Source of the DNA: AP-15 sp963818695 | GTDB lineage: Bacteria; Pseudomonadota; Alphaproteobacteria; ATCC43930; CGMCC-115725 | NCBI GenBank assembly: GCA_963818695.1 | Contig: CAWFTG010000009.1 | Span: forward strand, 248,001-312,000 | Direction of reading: 5' to 3' | DNA length: 64,000 nucleotides | In this document: positions 55,926 to 64,000 of the stretch, in pieces | Numbering within the stretch: position 1 is the stretch's first letter | Layout: each line of letters opens with the position of its first letter | Notes under the pieces: model-generated | Database searches by the model: none | What the model saw: only the letters and a program-made list of their open reading frames with translations | Told to the model about the DNA's origin: nothing | Position numbers and translations under genes: made by a program

Positions 55926-56245
55926 CCCGCGCACCCGCCACAGTAGGAATGGCCCCGCCGCATCCGGGCGCGTTCGTCCGTGAGGAAATTCTCGACGAGC
56001 TCGGGCTGACGGTCAGCGAGGCGGCGAAGGTGCTGGACGTGCGCCGTGCGACACTCTCCGACCTCATCAACGGCGGCGCCGCGCTGTCGGCGGAAATGGC
56101 GCTGCGGATCGAGAAGGCGTTCGGCGTGAAGATGGAAACGCTGTTGAACATGCAGGCATGGCACGACGCCTACGCGATGCGCAAACGTGCCGGCGAGATC
56201 ACCGTCAAACCCTACCGACGGCCTCCCACCCCCGAACCGGGCTGA
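55922..56245 (+). CDS. higA: HigA-type antitoxin
   Basis: A 107-residue XRE-family antitoxin. PPHPGAFVREEILDELGLTV, SEAAKVLDVRRATLSDLING, ALSAEMALRIEKAFGVKMET and MQAWHDAYAMRKR are the HigA signature. It binds its operon DNA and the HigB toxin. Coupled to the higB remnant by ATGA. Still intact, so it may act as a solitary repressor. Confidence 0.9.
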   Translation: MTRAPATVGMAPPHPGAFVREEILDELGLTVSEAAKVLDVRRATLSDLINGGAALSAEMALRIEKAFGVKMETLLNMQAWHDAYAMRKRAGEITVKPYRRPPTPEPG

Positions 56246-56461
56246 CTGGCGGGCTTGGCGTGGAGACGGCGGAGATTTCAGGTTAGCTCCGCTCGGCAAC
56301 AGAGAGCATAAGCTGCGGCGCGGGCCGAAATCAAAGCCCCGCGTGTTCTAACGGACGAGGAGGTTCAGGCACTCGCAGAGAAACTGAAAGCGCTGCGATA
56401 ACGTCCCTCGCGATTGCCGAGGCAACATGCAGCCCGCTCGGTTCGGACATCCGGGAAAAGA

Positions 56462-57547
56462 TCACGCACTGAATGACTGGTCCCGATGCTCGTACCACCC
56501 TCGCGTCCGCAGCACGATCCGCACCACGGACAGCATGACCGGCACTTCGACGAGCACACCGACGACCGTTGCGAGCGCTGCACCCGACTGGAAGCCGAAG
56601 AGCGCGATCGCCGCCGCAACCGCCAGCTCGAAGAAATTCGACGCGCCGATCAGCGCCGACGGGCAAGCAACATTATGCGGGACGCCCAGCACCCGGTTGA
56701 GAGCATAGGCAATGCCGGCGTTGAGATAGACCTGAATCACGATCGGCACCGCCAGCAGTGCGATTATCAGCGGCTGACTGACGATCTGCTCGCCTTGGAA
56801 GCCGAATAACAGCACGAGCGTCGCCAACAGGGAGAGGAGCGAAACCGGCTGAAGCTTGCGCAAGGTTTGCGCGAGCGCAGCGTCGCCGCCGCTCGCCAGC
56901 AACGACCGCCGCCACAGTTGCGCCGCGAGCACCGGCACTACGATGTAGAGGACGACGGACAGAAACAGCGTCGTCCACGGCACGGCGATTGATGACAGGC
57001 CGAGCAGCAATGCGACGATCGGCGCAAACGCGAAGACCATGATCGTATCGTTGAGCGCGACCTGGGTCAGTGTGAAATTCGGCTCGCCGTCGGTCAGGTT
57101 CGACCACACGAACACCATTGCCGTGCAGGGTGCGGCGGCCAGCAGGATCAGACCGGCGATATAGCTGTCGATCTGCTCCGCGGGCAGCCAAGGGCGAAAA
57201 ATCCACCCGATAAACACCCAGCCGAGCAAGGCCATGCTGAAAGGCTTGACCAGCCAGTTGATGCCGACGGTCACGGCAATGCCACGCCACTGCTCGGCGA
57301 CCCGGTGCAATGCGCCGAAATCGACCTTGAGCAGCATCGGCACGATCATCAGCCAGATCAGCACCGCGACCGGGATGTTGACCTCAGCCACGGTCATTCG
57401 GCCGAGTGTCTGGAAAGGGGCGGGCAACAGCCGGCCCAGCACAATCCCGGCGACGATGCAGAGCGCCACCCAAACCGTCAGGTAGCGTTCAAAGGCTCCT
57501 AGTCCCGGCGTCGCGCGACGCCGGCTGATTTCAGTGACCGATGTCAT
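56462..57547 (-). CDS. acr3: ACR3-type arsenite efflux permease
   Basis: A 361-residue protein with ten membrane helices; ATG at 57547 with CTGGAG upstream. FERYLTVWVALCIVAGIVLG, NIPVAVLIWLMIVPMLLKVD, AAPCTAMVFVWSNLTDGEPN (conserved Cys) and GVPHNVACPSALIGASNFFE are the ACR3 hallmarks. It exports As(III) using the proton gradient. Last gene of the ars operon. Often named arsB in annotations. Confidence 0.93.
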   Translation of the reverse strand: MTSVTEISRRRATPGLGAFERYLTVWVALCIVAGIVLGRLLPAPFQTLGRMTVAEVNIPVAVLIWLMIVPMLLKVDFGALHRVAEQWRGIAVTVGINWLVKPFSMALLGWVFIGWIFRPWLPAEQIDSYIAGLILLAAAPCTAMVFVWSNLTDGEPNFTLTQVALNDTIMVFAFAPIVALLLGLSSIAVPWTTLFLSVVLYIVVPVLAAQLWRRSLLASGGDAALAQTLRKLQPVSLLSLLATLVLLFGFQGEQIVSQPLIIALLAVPIVIQVYLNAGIAYALNRVLGVPHNVACPSALIGASNFFELAVAAAIALFGFQSGAALATVVGVLVEVPVMLSVVRIVLRTRGWYEHRDQSFSA

Positions 57548-57858
57548 GCCAGCTCCAGTTTCGGGCCGCACGGATCCGGCCGATATTATCGACACGGCGT
57601 TTGATTGCCGTGCGGTCGAGCTTGTCGATCGGCACGGCGACAAAAATCTTGATGCGGTTTTTCGATCGCGAGATACGCGTCGCGGAATGCCTTGCGTCGC
57701 TCCGCCTGAGTGCCCGTGACGGCGGCTAGGTTGGGCACCGCCCAATGGGCAGTAACTGGATTGCCGGGCCACACTGGTCAGACTTCACTCGCCGCCTGGC
57801 TCCTCGGCGAGTTGCCGGTGCAGAGGAACCGGACGTTGTAAATGCGCCTATCCGTCAT
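57531..57858 (-). pseudogene. arsC: Arsenate reductase ArsC with internal deletion and frameshift
   Basis: ATG at 57858. RIYNVRFLCTGNSPRSQAA is the LMW-phosphatase-type ArsC start, with the C-x5-R loop. A stop follows, and the DNA then jumps to PVWPGNPVTAHWAVPNLAAV, AERRKAFRDAYLAIE and, after a shift in an AAAA run, RIKIFVAVPIDKLDRTAIKR, the C-terminal end. About 65 residues with the two resolving Cys are missing. The reduction of arsenate cannot proceed. The repaired end overlaps acr3. Confidence 0.8.
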
Positions 57859-57875
57859 GTTCGAACCCGCCAGGC

Positions 57876-58664
57876 TCAAGGTTTGCGGGCCTCGACCATG
57901 GCCGAGACGATGTGGTTCTCAATGTTCCGGCCGGGTGCCCAAGTCCTGATCAGCTCGCGGCTTTCCGGTTTCGGCGTGACGCGGACATCGACAAATCCCG
58001 CGCGCGCGAGCCAGCTTTCCACCCGTTCGGCCGGGGCGGCACCGGTGATGCAGCCGCACAGCAAGGCGGGATCGGATTGCAGATCGGCCGACAGCGGAGC
58101 GGTGTTGATGATGTCCGACACCGCGAGCCGCCCGCCCGGCTTGATGACGCGAAAGGCTTCCCGGAACACCTGTTCCTTGTCGGGCACCAGGTTGATCACG
58201 CAATTCGAGACCACGACGTCCGCCGTGCCGTCGGCGATCGGCAAGTGTTCCAGTTCCCCGAGCCGGAATTCGACATTGCCGGCACCAATGCGAGCGGCGT
58301 TGTCGCGCGCCTTTTTCAGCATCTCGTGGGTCATGTCGACGCCGATGACATGACCGGTGTCGCCAACCTGTTGCGCCGCGAGAAAACAGTCGAACCCGGC
58401 ACCGCTGCCGAGATCGACCACGATTTCGCCCGGCTGCATCGCTGCGATAGCCTGCGGGTTGCCGCAGCCAAGCCCGAGATTGGCACCATCTGGAACCGCC
58501 GACAGCTCCGCTTCGGAATAGCCCATCCGCCGCGCCTTATCGTGCGGGGTGGTTGCCGGGCCGCAGCACGACGACGGCTCCGGCGCGCAACAGCTCACCT
58601 CAGTTGCCGCCGCAATACCGCCATAGCGGGCGCGCACCATTTCCTTGATCTGAGCATCATCCAT
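57876..58664 (-). CDS. arsM: Arsenite methyltransferase ArsM
   Basis: A 262-residue protein. VSCCAPEPSSCCGP near residue 24, MGYSEAELSAVPDGANLGLG, VVDLGSGAGFDCFLAAQQVG, VIGVDMTHEMLKKARDNA and SNCVINLVPDKEQVFREAFR are ArsM features; Cys in SNCVI and LLCGCITGA bind As(III). It makes mono- to trimethylated arsenicals from SAM. Between arsR and the arsC remnant, in one transcript. Confidence 0.93.
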   Translation of the reverse strand: MDDAQIKEMVRARYGGIAAATEVSCCAPEPSSCCGPATTPHDKARRMGYSEAELSAVPDGANLGLGCGNPQAIAAMQPGEIVVDLGSGAGFDCFLAAQQVGDTGHVIGVDMTHEMLKKARDNAARIGAGNVEFRLGELEHLPIADGTADVVVSNCVINLVPDKEQVFREAFRVIKPGGRLAVSDIINTAPLSADLQSDPALLCGCITGAAPAERVESWLARAGFVDVRVTPKPESRELIRTWAPGRNIENHIVSAMVEARKP

Positions 58665-58675
58665 GACTTGTCTCC

Positions 58676-59050
58676 CTATGCGGCTGTGCTCTTTCCCATG
58701 GCGTCCGAGCAGCCGCCAGAAGCCGGATTACACACCGGCGCACCGACGGCATCGCGCCCGCAGCAGTTTTCGGTGAGGTAGGCCAAGAGCGCGTTCATCG
58801 AACCATACTCGGCCGAGTAGATCAGCTGCCGGCTCAGGCGGCGCTGCGTGATCAATCCGGCATGGACGAGCTGCGCCAGGTGGAAAGACAGCGACGAGGG
58901 CTGAACACCCAGCCGTTCAGCTATCACGCCGGCCGGCAGCCCCGCCGGCCCGCAAGTGACCAGCAGGCGGAACAGCGCAAGCCGGGTCTCCTGAGCAAGC
59001 GCACCGAGAGCTGCAATCGCGCGTTTCTCATCCATACCACTATTTTCCAT
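58676..59050 (-). CDS. arsR: ArsR/SmtB family repressor
   Basis: A 124-residue protein from ATG 59050; no ribosome site is seen, so translation may be leaderless or begin at ATG 59035. The winged helix reads AAGALAQETRLALFRLL-like then AGVIAERLGVQPSSLSFHLA. C-terminal Cys (ENCCGRD, GAPVCNPASGGC) are likely metal ligands. It represses arsM-arsC-acr3 and is released by As(III). Confidence 0.9.
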   Translation of the reverse strand: MENSGMDEKRAIAALGALAQETRLALFRLLVTCGPAGLPAGVIAERLGVQPSSLSFHLAQLVHAGLITQRRLSRQLIYSAEYGSMNALLAYLTENCCGRDAVGAPVCNPASGGCSDAMGKSTAA

Positions 59051-59051
59051 G

Positions 59052-59076
59052 GTTCAACAATTATCAAACTAGTCAA
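59052..59076 (-). promoter_or_regulatory. AT-rich putative ArsR operator/promoter
   Basis: The reverse strand TTGACTAGTTTGATAATTG just upstream of the arsR start is AT-rich in GC-rich surroundings, with GTTGAC/GTTGAA half sites. Position fits an ArsR operator. No matched consensus; inference. Confidence 0.35.
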
Positions 59077-59191
59077 CATCGTCGTGCGCGTCAAGACACA
59101 TTTTCGAAAATCCGCGCCCGCACCAGTGAAGGACGCGCGCACGCAAAGGCGCAAGGCATCAAGCTTGACGCAACCGTATTTGACCTAGCAC

Positions 59192-59299
59192 CAAAAGCGC
59201 GAGGCGATCCGCCGCCGCGACCGTGACGGCGAGCCTGTGCGCGAGATCGCTCGGAGCTACAACGTCAGTGACAGCACCATTTCGCGGCTGACGGCGTGA
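59192..59299 (+). pseudogene. Resolvase-type HTH remnant
   Basis: The frame QKREAIRRRDRDGEPVREIA then RSYNVSDSTISRLTA and a stop is the C-terminal HTH of serine recombinases. The catalytic domain is absent. It is a scrap of a mobile element or inversion enzyme. Confidence 0.6.
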
Positions 59300-59403
59300 C
59301 GGAGCACGGCTGTCGCAGACGCTGTCCCAATGCCGTTTCAGATTTTGGCGGGTCTCCCCCCGTACAGGAAATTTTACGCACTTGGGCAGTGTCAAACGCG
59401 AAA

Positions 59404-60810
59404 TCACGGGATCTCGTAGACCGACATTTCGTCGGCGATGCCGCGCAAGGCGCGGGGTTGCGATACCGGTTTGAGCCCGCTGGTTTCGAGCAATGCGGAA
59501 GCCTGCGGGTCGGTTACCACCGAGCGGGTCGCCAGTATCGTGCGCGAATCCGCGAGAGCCTGGACCCGCGCGGCGATATTTACGGTCGTCCCGAAATAAT
59601 CCTGACGGTCGTTGAGCACGACCGCAAGGCAGGGCCCTTCGTGGATGCCGATCTTCAACAACAGATCCTCGCGGCTGCGACCGTCATTGAGATCGCGCAT
59701 CGCTTCGCGCATGCGCAGCGCGGCGGCGACCGCCCGGTTTGGGCTTGGAAAGGTCGCCATCACCGCGTCGCCGATGGTCTTGACGACAGCGCCCGCCTCG
59801 GACGCGACAATCTCGTTGAGCACCCGGAAATGGGCTTTGACCAGGTCGAAGGCGACCAGGTCGCCAACCCGCTCGTAAAGCTCAGTCGAGCCTTTGAGGT
59901 CGGTAAACAGGAAGGTCAAACTGGTGATCTTGAGCCGCTGCTCGACGTCGATCGTGTCGGTGCCGTAGAGGTCGCGAAAGACCTGGTTGGTGAGCAGCCG
60001 CTTTGCGGTCAGAAACGGCCGCCGCCGGCCGAGCAACTCGTGGAGCTTGTCTCCTGCAAGCCACAACCCCGGAAGCAGCCGGGTATCGGTGCGGTTTTCG
60101 AGCGACAGACGCAATGGCCCCGGACGCAATGTCACGGTGCCGGTCGGCGCGCGTAATTTGTCGAAGACGAGCGAGAGGTTTTGGCGTTCTCGGGTTGGCT
60201 CGCCTTTGACGTCGAGGAACTGCGTCCCGTGCGTCACCGGGTCCATAACTATCACGAATTCCGCCGGCAACTGCAATGACAGCAACGCCTTTTCGCCCGC
60301 CGGCAGCTCGACCTGATCGAGAACGATCTCCTCGACCAGCTGCTCGAAATCATCCGGAACATCGATGCCCGAGCCCCAGAAGATCTGACGAAAATACTCG
60401 CCGAACGGGAGTTCGTGGGGATCATGCGCGGCGATCCTGCGCACTCGGCGGTTCACCGTGAACGTGACCTCGACCATCTCGTCGAGCGTCGGCCGGTAAC
60501 CGGCCGCACACAGCGCGCAGTCGTACTCCTCCTTGTTGACGCTCTTCAATGTCGTGCTGGTATCGAGGACGCCGCCGCAGCCAGGGCACAGCACGTTCCA
60601 CGACAGCTCGAACAGCCCGAGGCGCGCGGCGTGCAGGAAGGCGGCGACGGCGCGCTCCTCATCCACCCTGGCTTGGCGCGAGAAATCGATCACATTGACG
60701 CGGCAGAGGTCGCGATCGGGCGCGTCCCTCACCAGCGCCTCGATCGCGCCGGCAGCTTCCGGATCGGCCGACTGCCGCAAGAGCGTGAACAGATTGCCAG
60801 CTTCGCTCAT
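59404..60810 (-). CDS. Class III adenylate cyclase with zinc ribbon and DUF5939, copy 1
   Basis: A 468-residue protein from ATG 60810 (GGGAG seven bases upstream). N-terminal part (DUF5939) includes a zinc ribbon with CPGCG near residue 82 and CALC near 106. The cyclase domain from about 290 has FLFTDLKGSTELYERVGD (metal Asp), VKTIGDAVMATF (second metal Asp) and DYFGTTVNIAARV (Asn and Arg for catalysis). It converts ATP to cAMP. Soluble. Tandem paralogue of 60843-62249, 32 bases apart. Confidence 0.88.
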   Translation of the reverse strand: MSEAGNLFTLLRQSADPEAAGAIEALVRDAPDRDLCRVNVIDFSRQARVDEERAVAAFLHAARLGLFELSWNVLCPGCGGVLDTSTTLKSVNKEEYDCALCAAGYRPTLDEMVEVTFTVNRRVRRIAAHDPHELPFGEYFRQIFWGSGIDVPDDFEQLVEEIVLDQVELPAGEKALLSLQLPAEFVIVMDPVTHGTQFLDVKGEPTRERQNLSLVFDKLRAPTGTVTLRPGPLRLSLENRTDTRLLPGLWLAGDKLHELLGRRRPFLTAKRLLTNQVFRDLYGTDTIDVEQRLKITSLTFLFTDLKGSTELYERVGDLVAFDLVKAHFRVLNEIVASEAGAVVKTIGDAVMATFPSPNRAVAAALRMREAMRDLNDGRSREDLLLKIGIHEGPCLAVVLNDRQDYFGTTVNIAARVQALADSRTILATRSVVTDPQASALLETSGLKPVSQPRALRGIADEMSVYEIP

Positions 60811-60842
60811 TCCAGGCTCCCACGCCAGTTCGGGTGGATCAC

Positions 60843-62249
60843 TCAGGGAATCTCGTAGACCGCCATTTCCTCGGCGACGCCGCGCAGCGCACGCTGATGC
60901 GGGACAGGTTCAAGCCCGCTGAATTCGAGCAGCTTGCAAGATCCGGGATGTTTGACGACCGACCCGGTCGCCAGGATCGACCGCGAGTCGGCCAGACCCT
61001 GCACGCGCGCCGCGATATTGACGGTGCGGCCGAAATAGTCCTGGCGGCTGTCGAGCACGACGGCGAGGCAGGGTCCCTCGTGGATGCCGATCTTGAGCAG
61101 CAGCCCGGCACCGCGGCCTGCGTCTTTGAAGTCGCGCATTGCATCCCGCATGCGCAACGCCGCGGCGACCGCCCGATCGGGCGTCGAAAAAGTTGCCATC
61201 ACCGCATCGCCGCTGGTCTTGACCACAGCCCCGGCTTCGCCGGCAATGATGTCGTTGAGAAGCCGGAAATGAGCCCGGACGAGGTCGAAGGCGACCAGGT
61301 CGCCCACCCGCTCATAGAGCTCGGTGGAACCTCTGAGATCGGTGAACAGGAACGTCAGACTGGTGATCTTGAGACGCTGGTCGACATCGATCGTGTCGGC
61401 GCCGTAGAGATCGCGAAAAACCTGGTTGGTCAGCAATCGCTTTGCGCTGAGGAAAGGCTTGCGCCGGCTCAGCAGGTCACCGAGCCGGTCGGTCGCCACC
61501 CACAATCCCGGCAAGACGCGCGTGTCGGTGCGATTTTCAAGCGACAGGCGCAATGGCCCCGGGCTCAACTCGATCGTTTCCGCGGCGGGACGCACCTTGT
61601 CGAAAAACATCGAAAGGCTCTGACGCTCTCGCGTCGGCTCGCCCTTGACCTCGAGAAACTGGGTCATATGGGTCACCGGGTCGAGGAGCATCACAAGTTT
61701 CGCCGGCAGCTGCAGCGACAAGAGGGCCTTCTCCCCGGGCGGAAGCTCGACGGTGTCAAGGGTTACTGCCTCGATCACCTGATCGAGATTCTCCGGCAGA
61801 TCGATCGCCGAGCTCCAGAACACCTGGCGAAAGTACTCCGCGAACGGCAGCTCGTTCGGATCATGTGCCGCAATCCGGCGCACCCGCCGGTTGACCGTGA
61901 ACGTCACCTCGACGATCTCGTCGAGGATCGGCTCATAACCGGCCGCACACCAGGCGCAATTGTACTGCCCGCGGTTCACGTTCCGCAGCGTCGCACCGGC
62001 ATCGAGCACCCCAGCACAGCTCGGGCACAGCACATTCCACGAGAGCTCGAAGAGACCGAGGCGCGCGGCGTGCAGGAACGCGGTGATCGATTTCTCTGCG
62101 TCTAAATCCCTTTTCGCCGCAAAATCCAAGACGTTGACGCGGCAGAGGTCGCGATCCGGCGCGTCCCTTACCAGCGTCTCGATTGCATCCACGACGCCGG
62201 GATCTGCCGATTGCTGTAAAAGCGGAAACAGGTTTTTGGCTTCGCTCAT
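60843..62249 (-). CDS. Class III adenylate cyclase with zinc ribbon and DUF5939, copy 2
   Basis: 468 residues, same length and layout as copy 1: CPSCA and CAWC zinc ribbon, FLFTDLRGSTELYERVGD, VKTSGDAVMATF and DYFGRTVNIAARV. The Ile to Ser change in VKTSGDA and Thr to Arg in DYFGRT are the main active-site differences. Tandem duplication of an entire gene, since diverged. Likely first gene of a two-gene operon. A heterodimer of the two is possible. Confidence 0.88.
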   Translation of the reverse strand: MSEAKNLFPLLQQSADPGVVDAIETLVRDAPDRDLCRVNVLDFAAKRDLDAEKSITAFLHAARLGLFELSWNVLCPSCAGVLDAGATLRNVNRGQYNCAWCAAGYEPILDEIVEVTFTVNRRVRRIAAHDPNELPFAEYFRQVFWSSAIDLPENLDQVIEAVTLDTVELPPGEKALLSLQLPAKLVMLLDPVTHMTQFLEVKGEPTRERQSLSMFFDKVRPAAETIELSPGPLRLSLENRTDTRVLPGLWVATDRLGDLLSRRKPFLSAKRLLTNQVFRDLYGADTIDVDQRLKITSLTFLFTDLRGSTELYERVGDLVAFDLVRAHFRLLNDIIAGEAGAVVKTSGDAVMATFSTPDRAVAAALRMRDAMRDFKDAGRGAGLLLKIGIHEGPCLAVVLDSRQDYFGRTVNIAARVQGLADSRSILATGSVVKHPGSCKLLEFSGLEPVPHQRALRGVAEEMAVYEIP

Positions 62250-62372
62250 CGGGAAAGCTCGCCTTTCATGCGCCACGGATCCGCTGTCGGTGCCATGGGT
62301 ATAAAGAATCTGTGAACGGTTATAGGGTTCGGCAAGGTTGCGGCCCCGATCCGTCGTGCTAGCCTCAGCAGT

Positions 62373-63263
62373 GTGAACCTCGCCCTTTCCCTCGGCGTCG
62401 AGCGCGCCGCGATTTTTCATGTCGACGATGTCGGGATGTGTCACGGAGCAAACCGCGGATTTCTCGATCTCGCCGAACGCGGTTTTGTCACCTGCGGCTC
62501 GGTCATGGTGCCGTGCCCGTGGTTCCGGGAAATCGCGGAGGCCGCTGCCGCCAATCCGGCGCTCGATCTCGGGGTGCACCTAACCTTGACCAGCGAATGG
62601 GAGCGCTATCGCTGGGCCCCGATTTCGACGGTGAGCCGGGCCTCGGGCCTGATCGACGACCACGGTTTCCTTTGGCACGATGTCGCGAGCCTGCGCCGGC
62701 ATCTGGTGCCGGAAGCCGCGGAAGCCGAGTTGCGCGCGCAAATCGAGCGCGCGCAGGCCGCCGGGATCAGACCGACGCATATCGACGCGCACATGGCGGC
62801 GGCCATGCTGCCCGAGCTGCTCGACTGCCACGTCCGGCTTGGGCATGACTACGGGGTCGTTCCGGTGCTGCCCCGCAAGATCCGTTTCGCGCCCGACCCG
62901 CAGAGCTACAACGCGACAGTCGTCGCGCTCGAACGCGCCGGCTTACCGGTCGTCGACCACATTCGCGGCACTTTGCCGGTCGCTACCGAAGCCGTCGAGC
63001 CGGGCTACCGCAAGCTCGTCGAAGAGCTTCCCGCAGGCGTCACCCATTTCGCCCTGCACTGCACTGCGCCGGGCGATATCGAGGCGATCACGCCGCAGCA
63101 CGCCCCCTGGCGGACCAACGAATATGCCCTCTTCGCCTCAGGCGCCGTCGCCGAGTGGTGCGCGGCGCTGGACGTGGTGCCGATCGGCTACCGCGACATT
63201 CAGCGCCTGTGGCGCAACAACAATAGGCGACTCCCGCCGTATTTGAGCACTAGCCTAGTCTAG
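62373..63263 (+). CDS. ChbG/HpnK family carbohydrate deacetylase
   Basis: A 296-residue protein from GTG 62373. FHVDDVGMCHGANRGFLDLA (metal Asp), LGVHLTLTSEWERYRW (metal His) and RPTHIDAHMAAAMLPELLDC (metal His, catalytic Asp) mark the YdjC-type TIM-like deacetylases. They remove acetyl from chitooligosaccharides or hopanoid-GlcNAc. Substrate here unknown. Divergent from the cyclases. Confidence 0.85.
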   Translation: MNLALSLGVERAAIFHVDDVGMCHGANRGFLDLAERGFVTCGSVMVPCPWFREIAEAAAANPALDLGVHLTLTSEWERYRWAPISTVSRASGLIDDHGFLWHDVASLRRHLVPEAAEAELRAQIERAQAAGIRPTHIDAHMAAAMLPELLDCHVRLGHDYGVVPVLPRKIRFAPDPQSYNATVVALERAGLPVVDHIRGTLPVATEAVEPGYRKLVEELPAGVTHFALHCTAPGDIEAITPQHAPWRTNEYALFASGAVAEWCAALDVVPIGYRDIQRLWRNNNRRLPPYLSTSLV

Positions 63264-63350
63264 GGTCCCCGTAGTGCGGGAGAGGCGGATCAATCCGCCT
63301 CTCATTTCCCTCCCCCGCAAGCGGGGGAGGGTTAGAGTGGGGGTTGATCG
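63264..63350. repeat. REP-like palindromic repeat
   Basis: Contains GAGGCGGATCAATCCGCCTC (perfect hairpin) and CCTCCCCCGCAAGCGGGGGA (palindrome). The second unit is of the same class as those around DUF559. The first may also act as a terminator for the deacetylase gene. Confidence 0.65.
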
Positions 63351-63553
63351 GTGAGAGTATCGGTCTTTCTTGGAGGGAAAGCCATGACGTATGGGCATAC
63401 GCCCTCAGCTGCTAAACCCCGGCGAGGCAAAGATTTTGCTTGCCTGCTCGCTTGAAGCCGGTGTATTAGCTGCGACTAAGTCTCATTAGCTCGTCGGCAA
63501 CTTTCGTCATCTTCCTGCTCGGCGCGGTGGAGCGGGATAATCGGAGTATCACG
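63351..63553. other. Upstream region of the cupredoxin-FTR1 genes
   Basis: About 200 bases without ORF. No Fur-box consensus was recognised by eye. Confidence 0.3.
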
Positions 63554-63880
63554 ATGCGTCCTATCGCCGGGCTTGCGGCCTTGTTCCTTCTCGCGGTCGT
63601 GGCGCCAGCCCTGGCCGATGACCCCAGTTTCTCGCTTTTATTGAAAAACAACCAGTTTGTTCCAAGTGAGGTCCAGATCCCAGCTGGTGTGAAGGTCAAG
63701 CTCCTCGTGCGCAACGAAAATCCGACCGCTTCGGAATTCGAGAGCAGCCAATTTCATCGCGAAAAGGTGGTGCCCCCCGGCCAGGAAATTACCGTTTTCG
63801 TCGGGCCTCTCGATCCGGGCAGTTACGAATTCTTCGACGATTTCCACCCGCAAACTCGCGGCCATTTGGTCGTCAAGTAG
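63554..63880 (+). CDS. Periplasmic cupredoxin-domain protein linked to FTR1
   Basis: A 108-residue protein from ATG 63554 (CGGAG eight bases upstream). Signal peptide (LAALFLLAVVAPALADD). The cupredoxin-like fold reads FSLLLKNNQFVPSEVQIPAG, VRNENPTASEFESSQFHREK and YEFFDDFHPQTRGHLVV. This is like the EfeO cupredoxin-like domain found beside FTR1 iron permeases. It likely hands Fe to the permease at 63892. Confidence 0.85.
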   Translation: MRPIAGLAALFLLAVVAPALADDPSFSLLLKNNQFVPSEVQIPAGVKVKLLVRNENPTASEFESSQFHREKVVPPGQEITVFVGPLDPGSYEFFDDFHPQTRGHLVVK

Positions 63881-63891
63881 GCAGAACTGAG

Positions 63892-64000
63892 ATGCTGGCG
63901 ACCGCAATAATCGTTTTCCGCGAGGTCCTCGAAGCATCGCTGGTGATCGGCATCGTGCTGGCGGCCAGCCGCGGAGTGCCAAGCCGCGGCGTTTGGGTGG
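63892..64000 (+). CDS. FTR1 family iron permease, N-terminal fragment
   Basis: From ATG 63892 the frame MLATAIIVFREVLEASLVIG, IVLAASRG runs to the window edge. FREVLEASL is the REXLE iron-binding motif of FTR1/EfeU. Takes up iron with the upstream cupredoxin. Cut at 64000. Confidence 0.9.
   Translation, partial: MLATAIIVFREVLEASLVIGIVLAASRGVPSRGVWV

Noticed and set aside
54120..56245. Possible prophage remnant (DUF5681, MarR, HigBA)
   Set aside because: No structural, packaging or integrase genes nearby; DUF5681 alone is not enough.
57912..58781. 289-codon ORF opposite arsM
   Set aside because: Antisense to a clear arsM, composition typical of shadows.
60834..62105. 423-codon plus-strand ORF opposite the second cyclase
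   Set aside because: Antisense shadow of a conserved gene; a similar shadow exists opposite the first cyclase.

Overview
The window is high-GC chromosomal DNA from an alphaproteobacterium, probably a soil or rhizosphere heterotroph. This is inferred from the family mix, which includes many short-chain dehydrogenases (SDRs), a CaiB-type CoA transferase, a Tad pilus locus, an LdtR-like MarR regulator, a class III cyclase pair and alpha-type dispersed repeats. No rRNA, prophage or CRISPR array was seen. The species cannot be named from the sequence.

Layout. 1-7.2 kb: start of aspS, a frameshifted SDR, then a surface-glycan block (FkbM methyltransferase, two paralogous methyltransferases flanking a dead third one, and a TPR-glycosyltransferase). 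7.2-20 kb: a decayed tRNA-Gly and a kpsT scrap, then catabolic genes (five SDRs, one of them frameshifted, MFS transporter, diiron protein, amidohydrolase, LysR with DUF2255, GST), tRNA-Thr, a double cold-shock protein and a DUF559 cassette. 20-24 kb: an insertion-sequence graveyard (147-bp MITE-like element, IS1380, IS21 and IS66 remnants). 24-30 kb: broken toxin-antitoxin modules (MNT-HEPN, VapBC), HdeD, a broken SMP-30-like gene, a CoA transferase and small DUF genes. 30-39 kb: group-2 (ABC-type) capsule locus with kpsT, kpsM and kpsE, a frameshifted glycosyltransferase, divergent kpsC, an SDR and an LtaS-like phosphotransferase. 39-45.7 kb: BadH-like SDR, gamma-glutamyltransferase, SpoU methylase, thioesterase, nitroreductase and an IS110 fragment. 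45.9-49.2 kb: tad genes (flp pilin, tadB, tadC and opposing tadD). 49.4-56.2 kb: alaS, GT87, a DSP-like hydrolase, MarR and a broken HigBA. 56.4-59 kb: arsenic operon arsR-arsM-arsC(decayed)-acr3. 59-64 kb: tandem adenylate cyclases, a ChbG-type deacetylase, and a cupredoxin followed by FTR1.

The dominant signal is gene decay. More than fifteen genes carry frameshifts, nonsense codons or internal deletions. Several are single-base indels, which could be sequencing error. Others are deletions of tens to hundreds of bases (vapC, higB, arsC, istA), which are hard to explain that way. The most interesting intact unit is the capsule locus, where KpsC, an SDR and an LtaS-type enzyme are arranged head to tail. 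This suggests a capsule with a phosphoglycerol- or phosphoethanolamine-type decoration.
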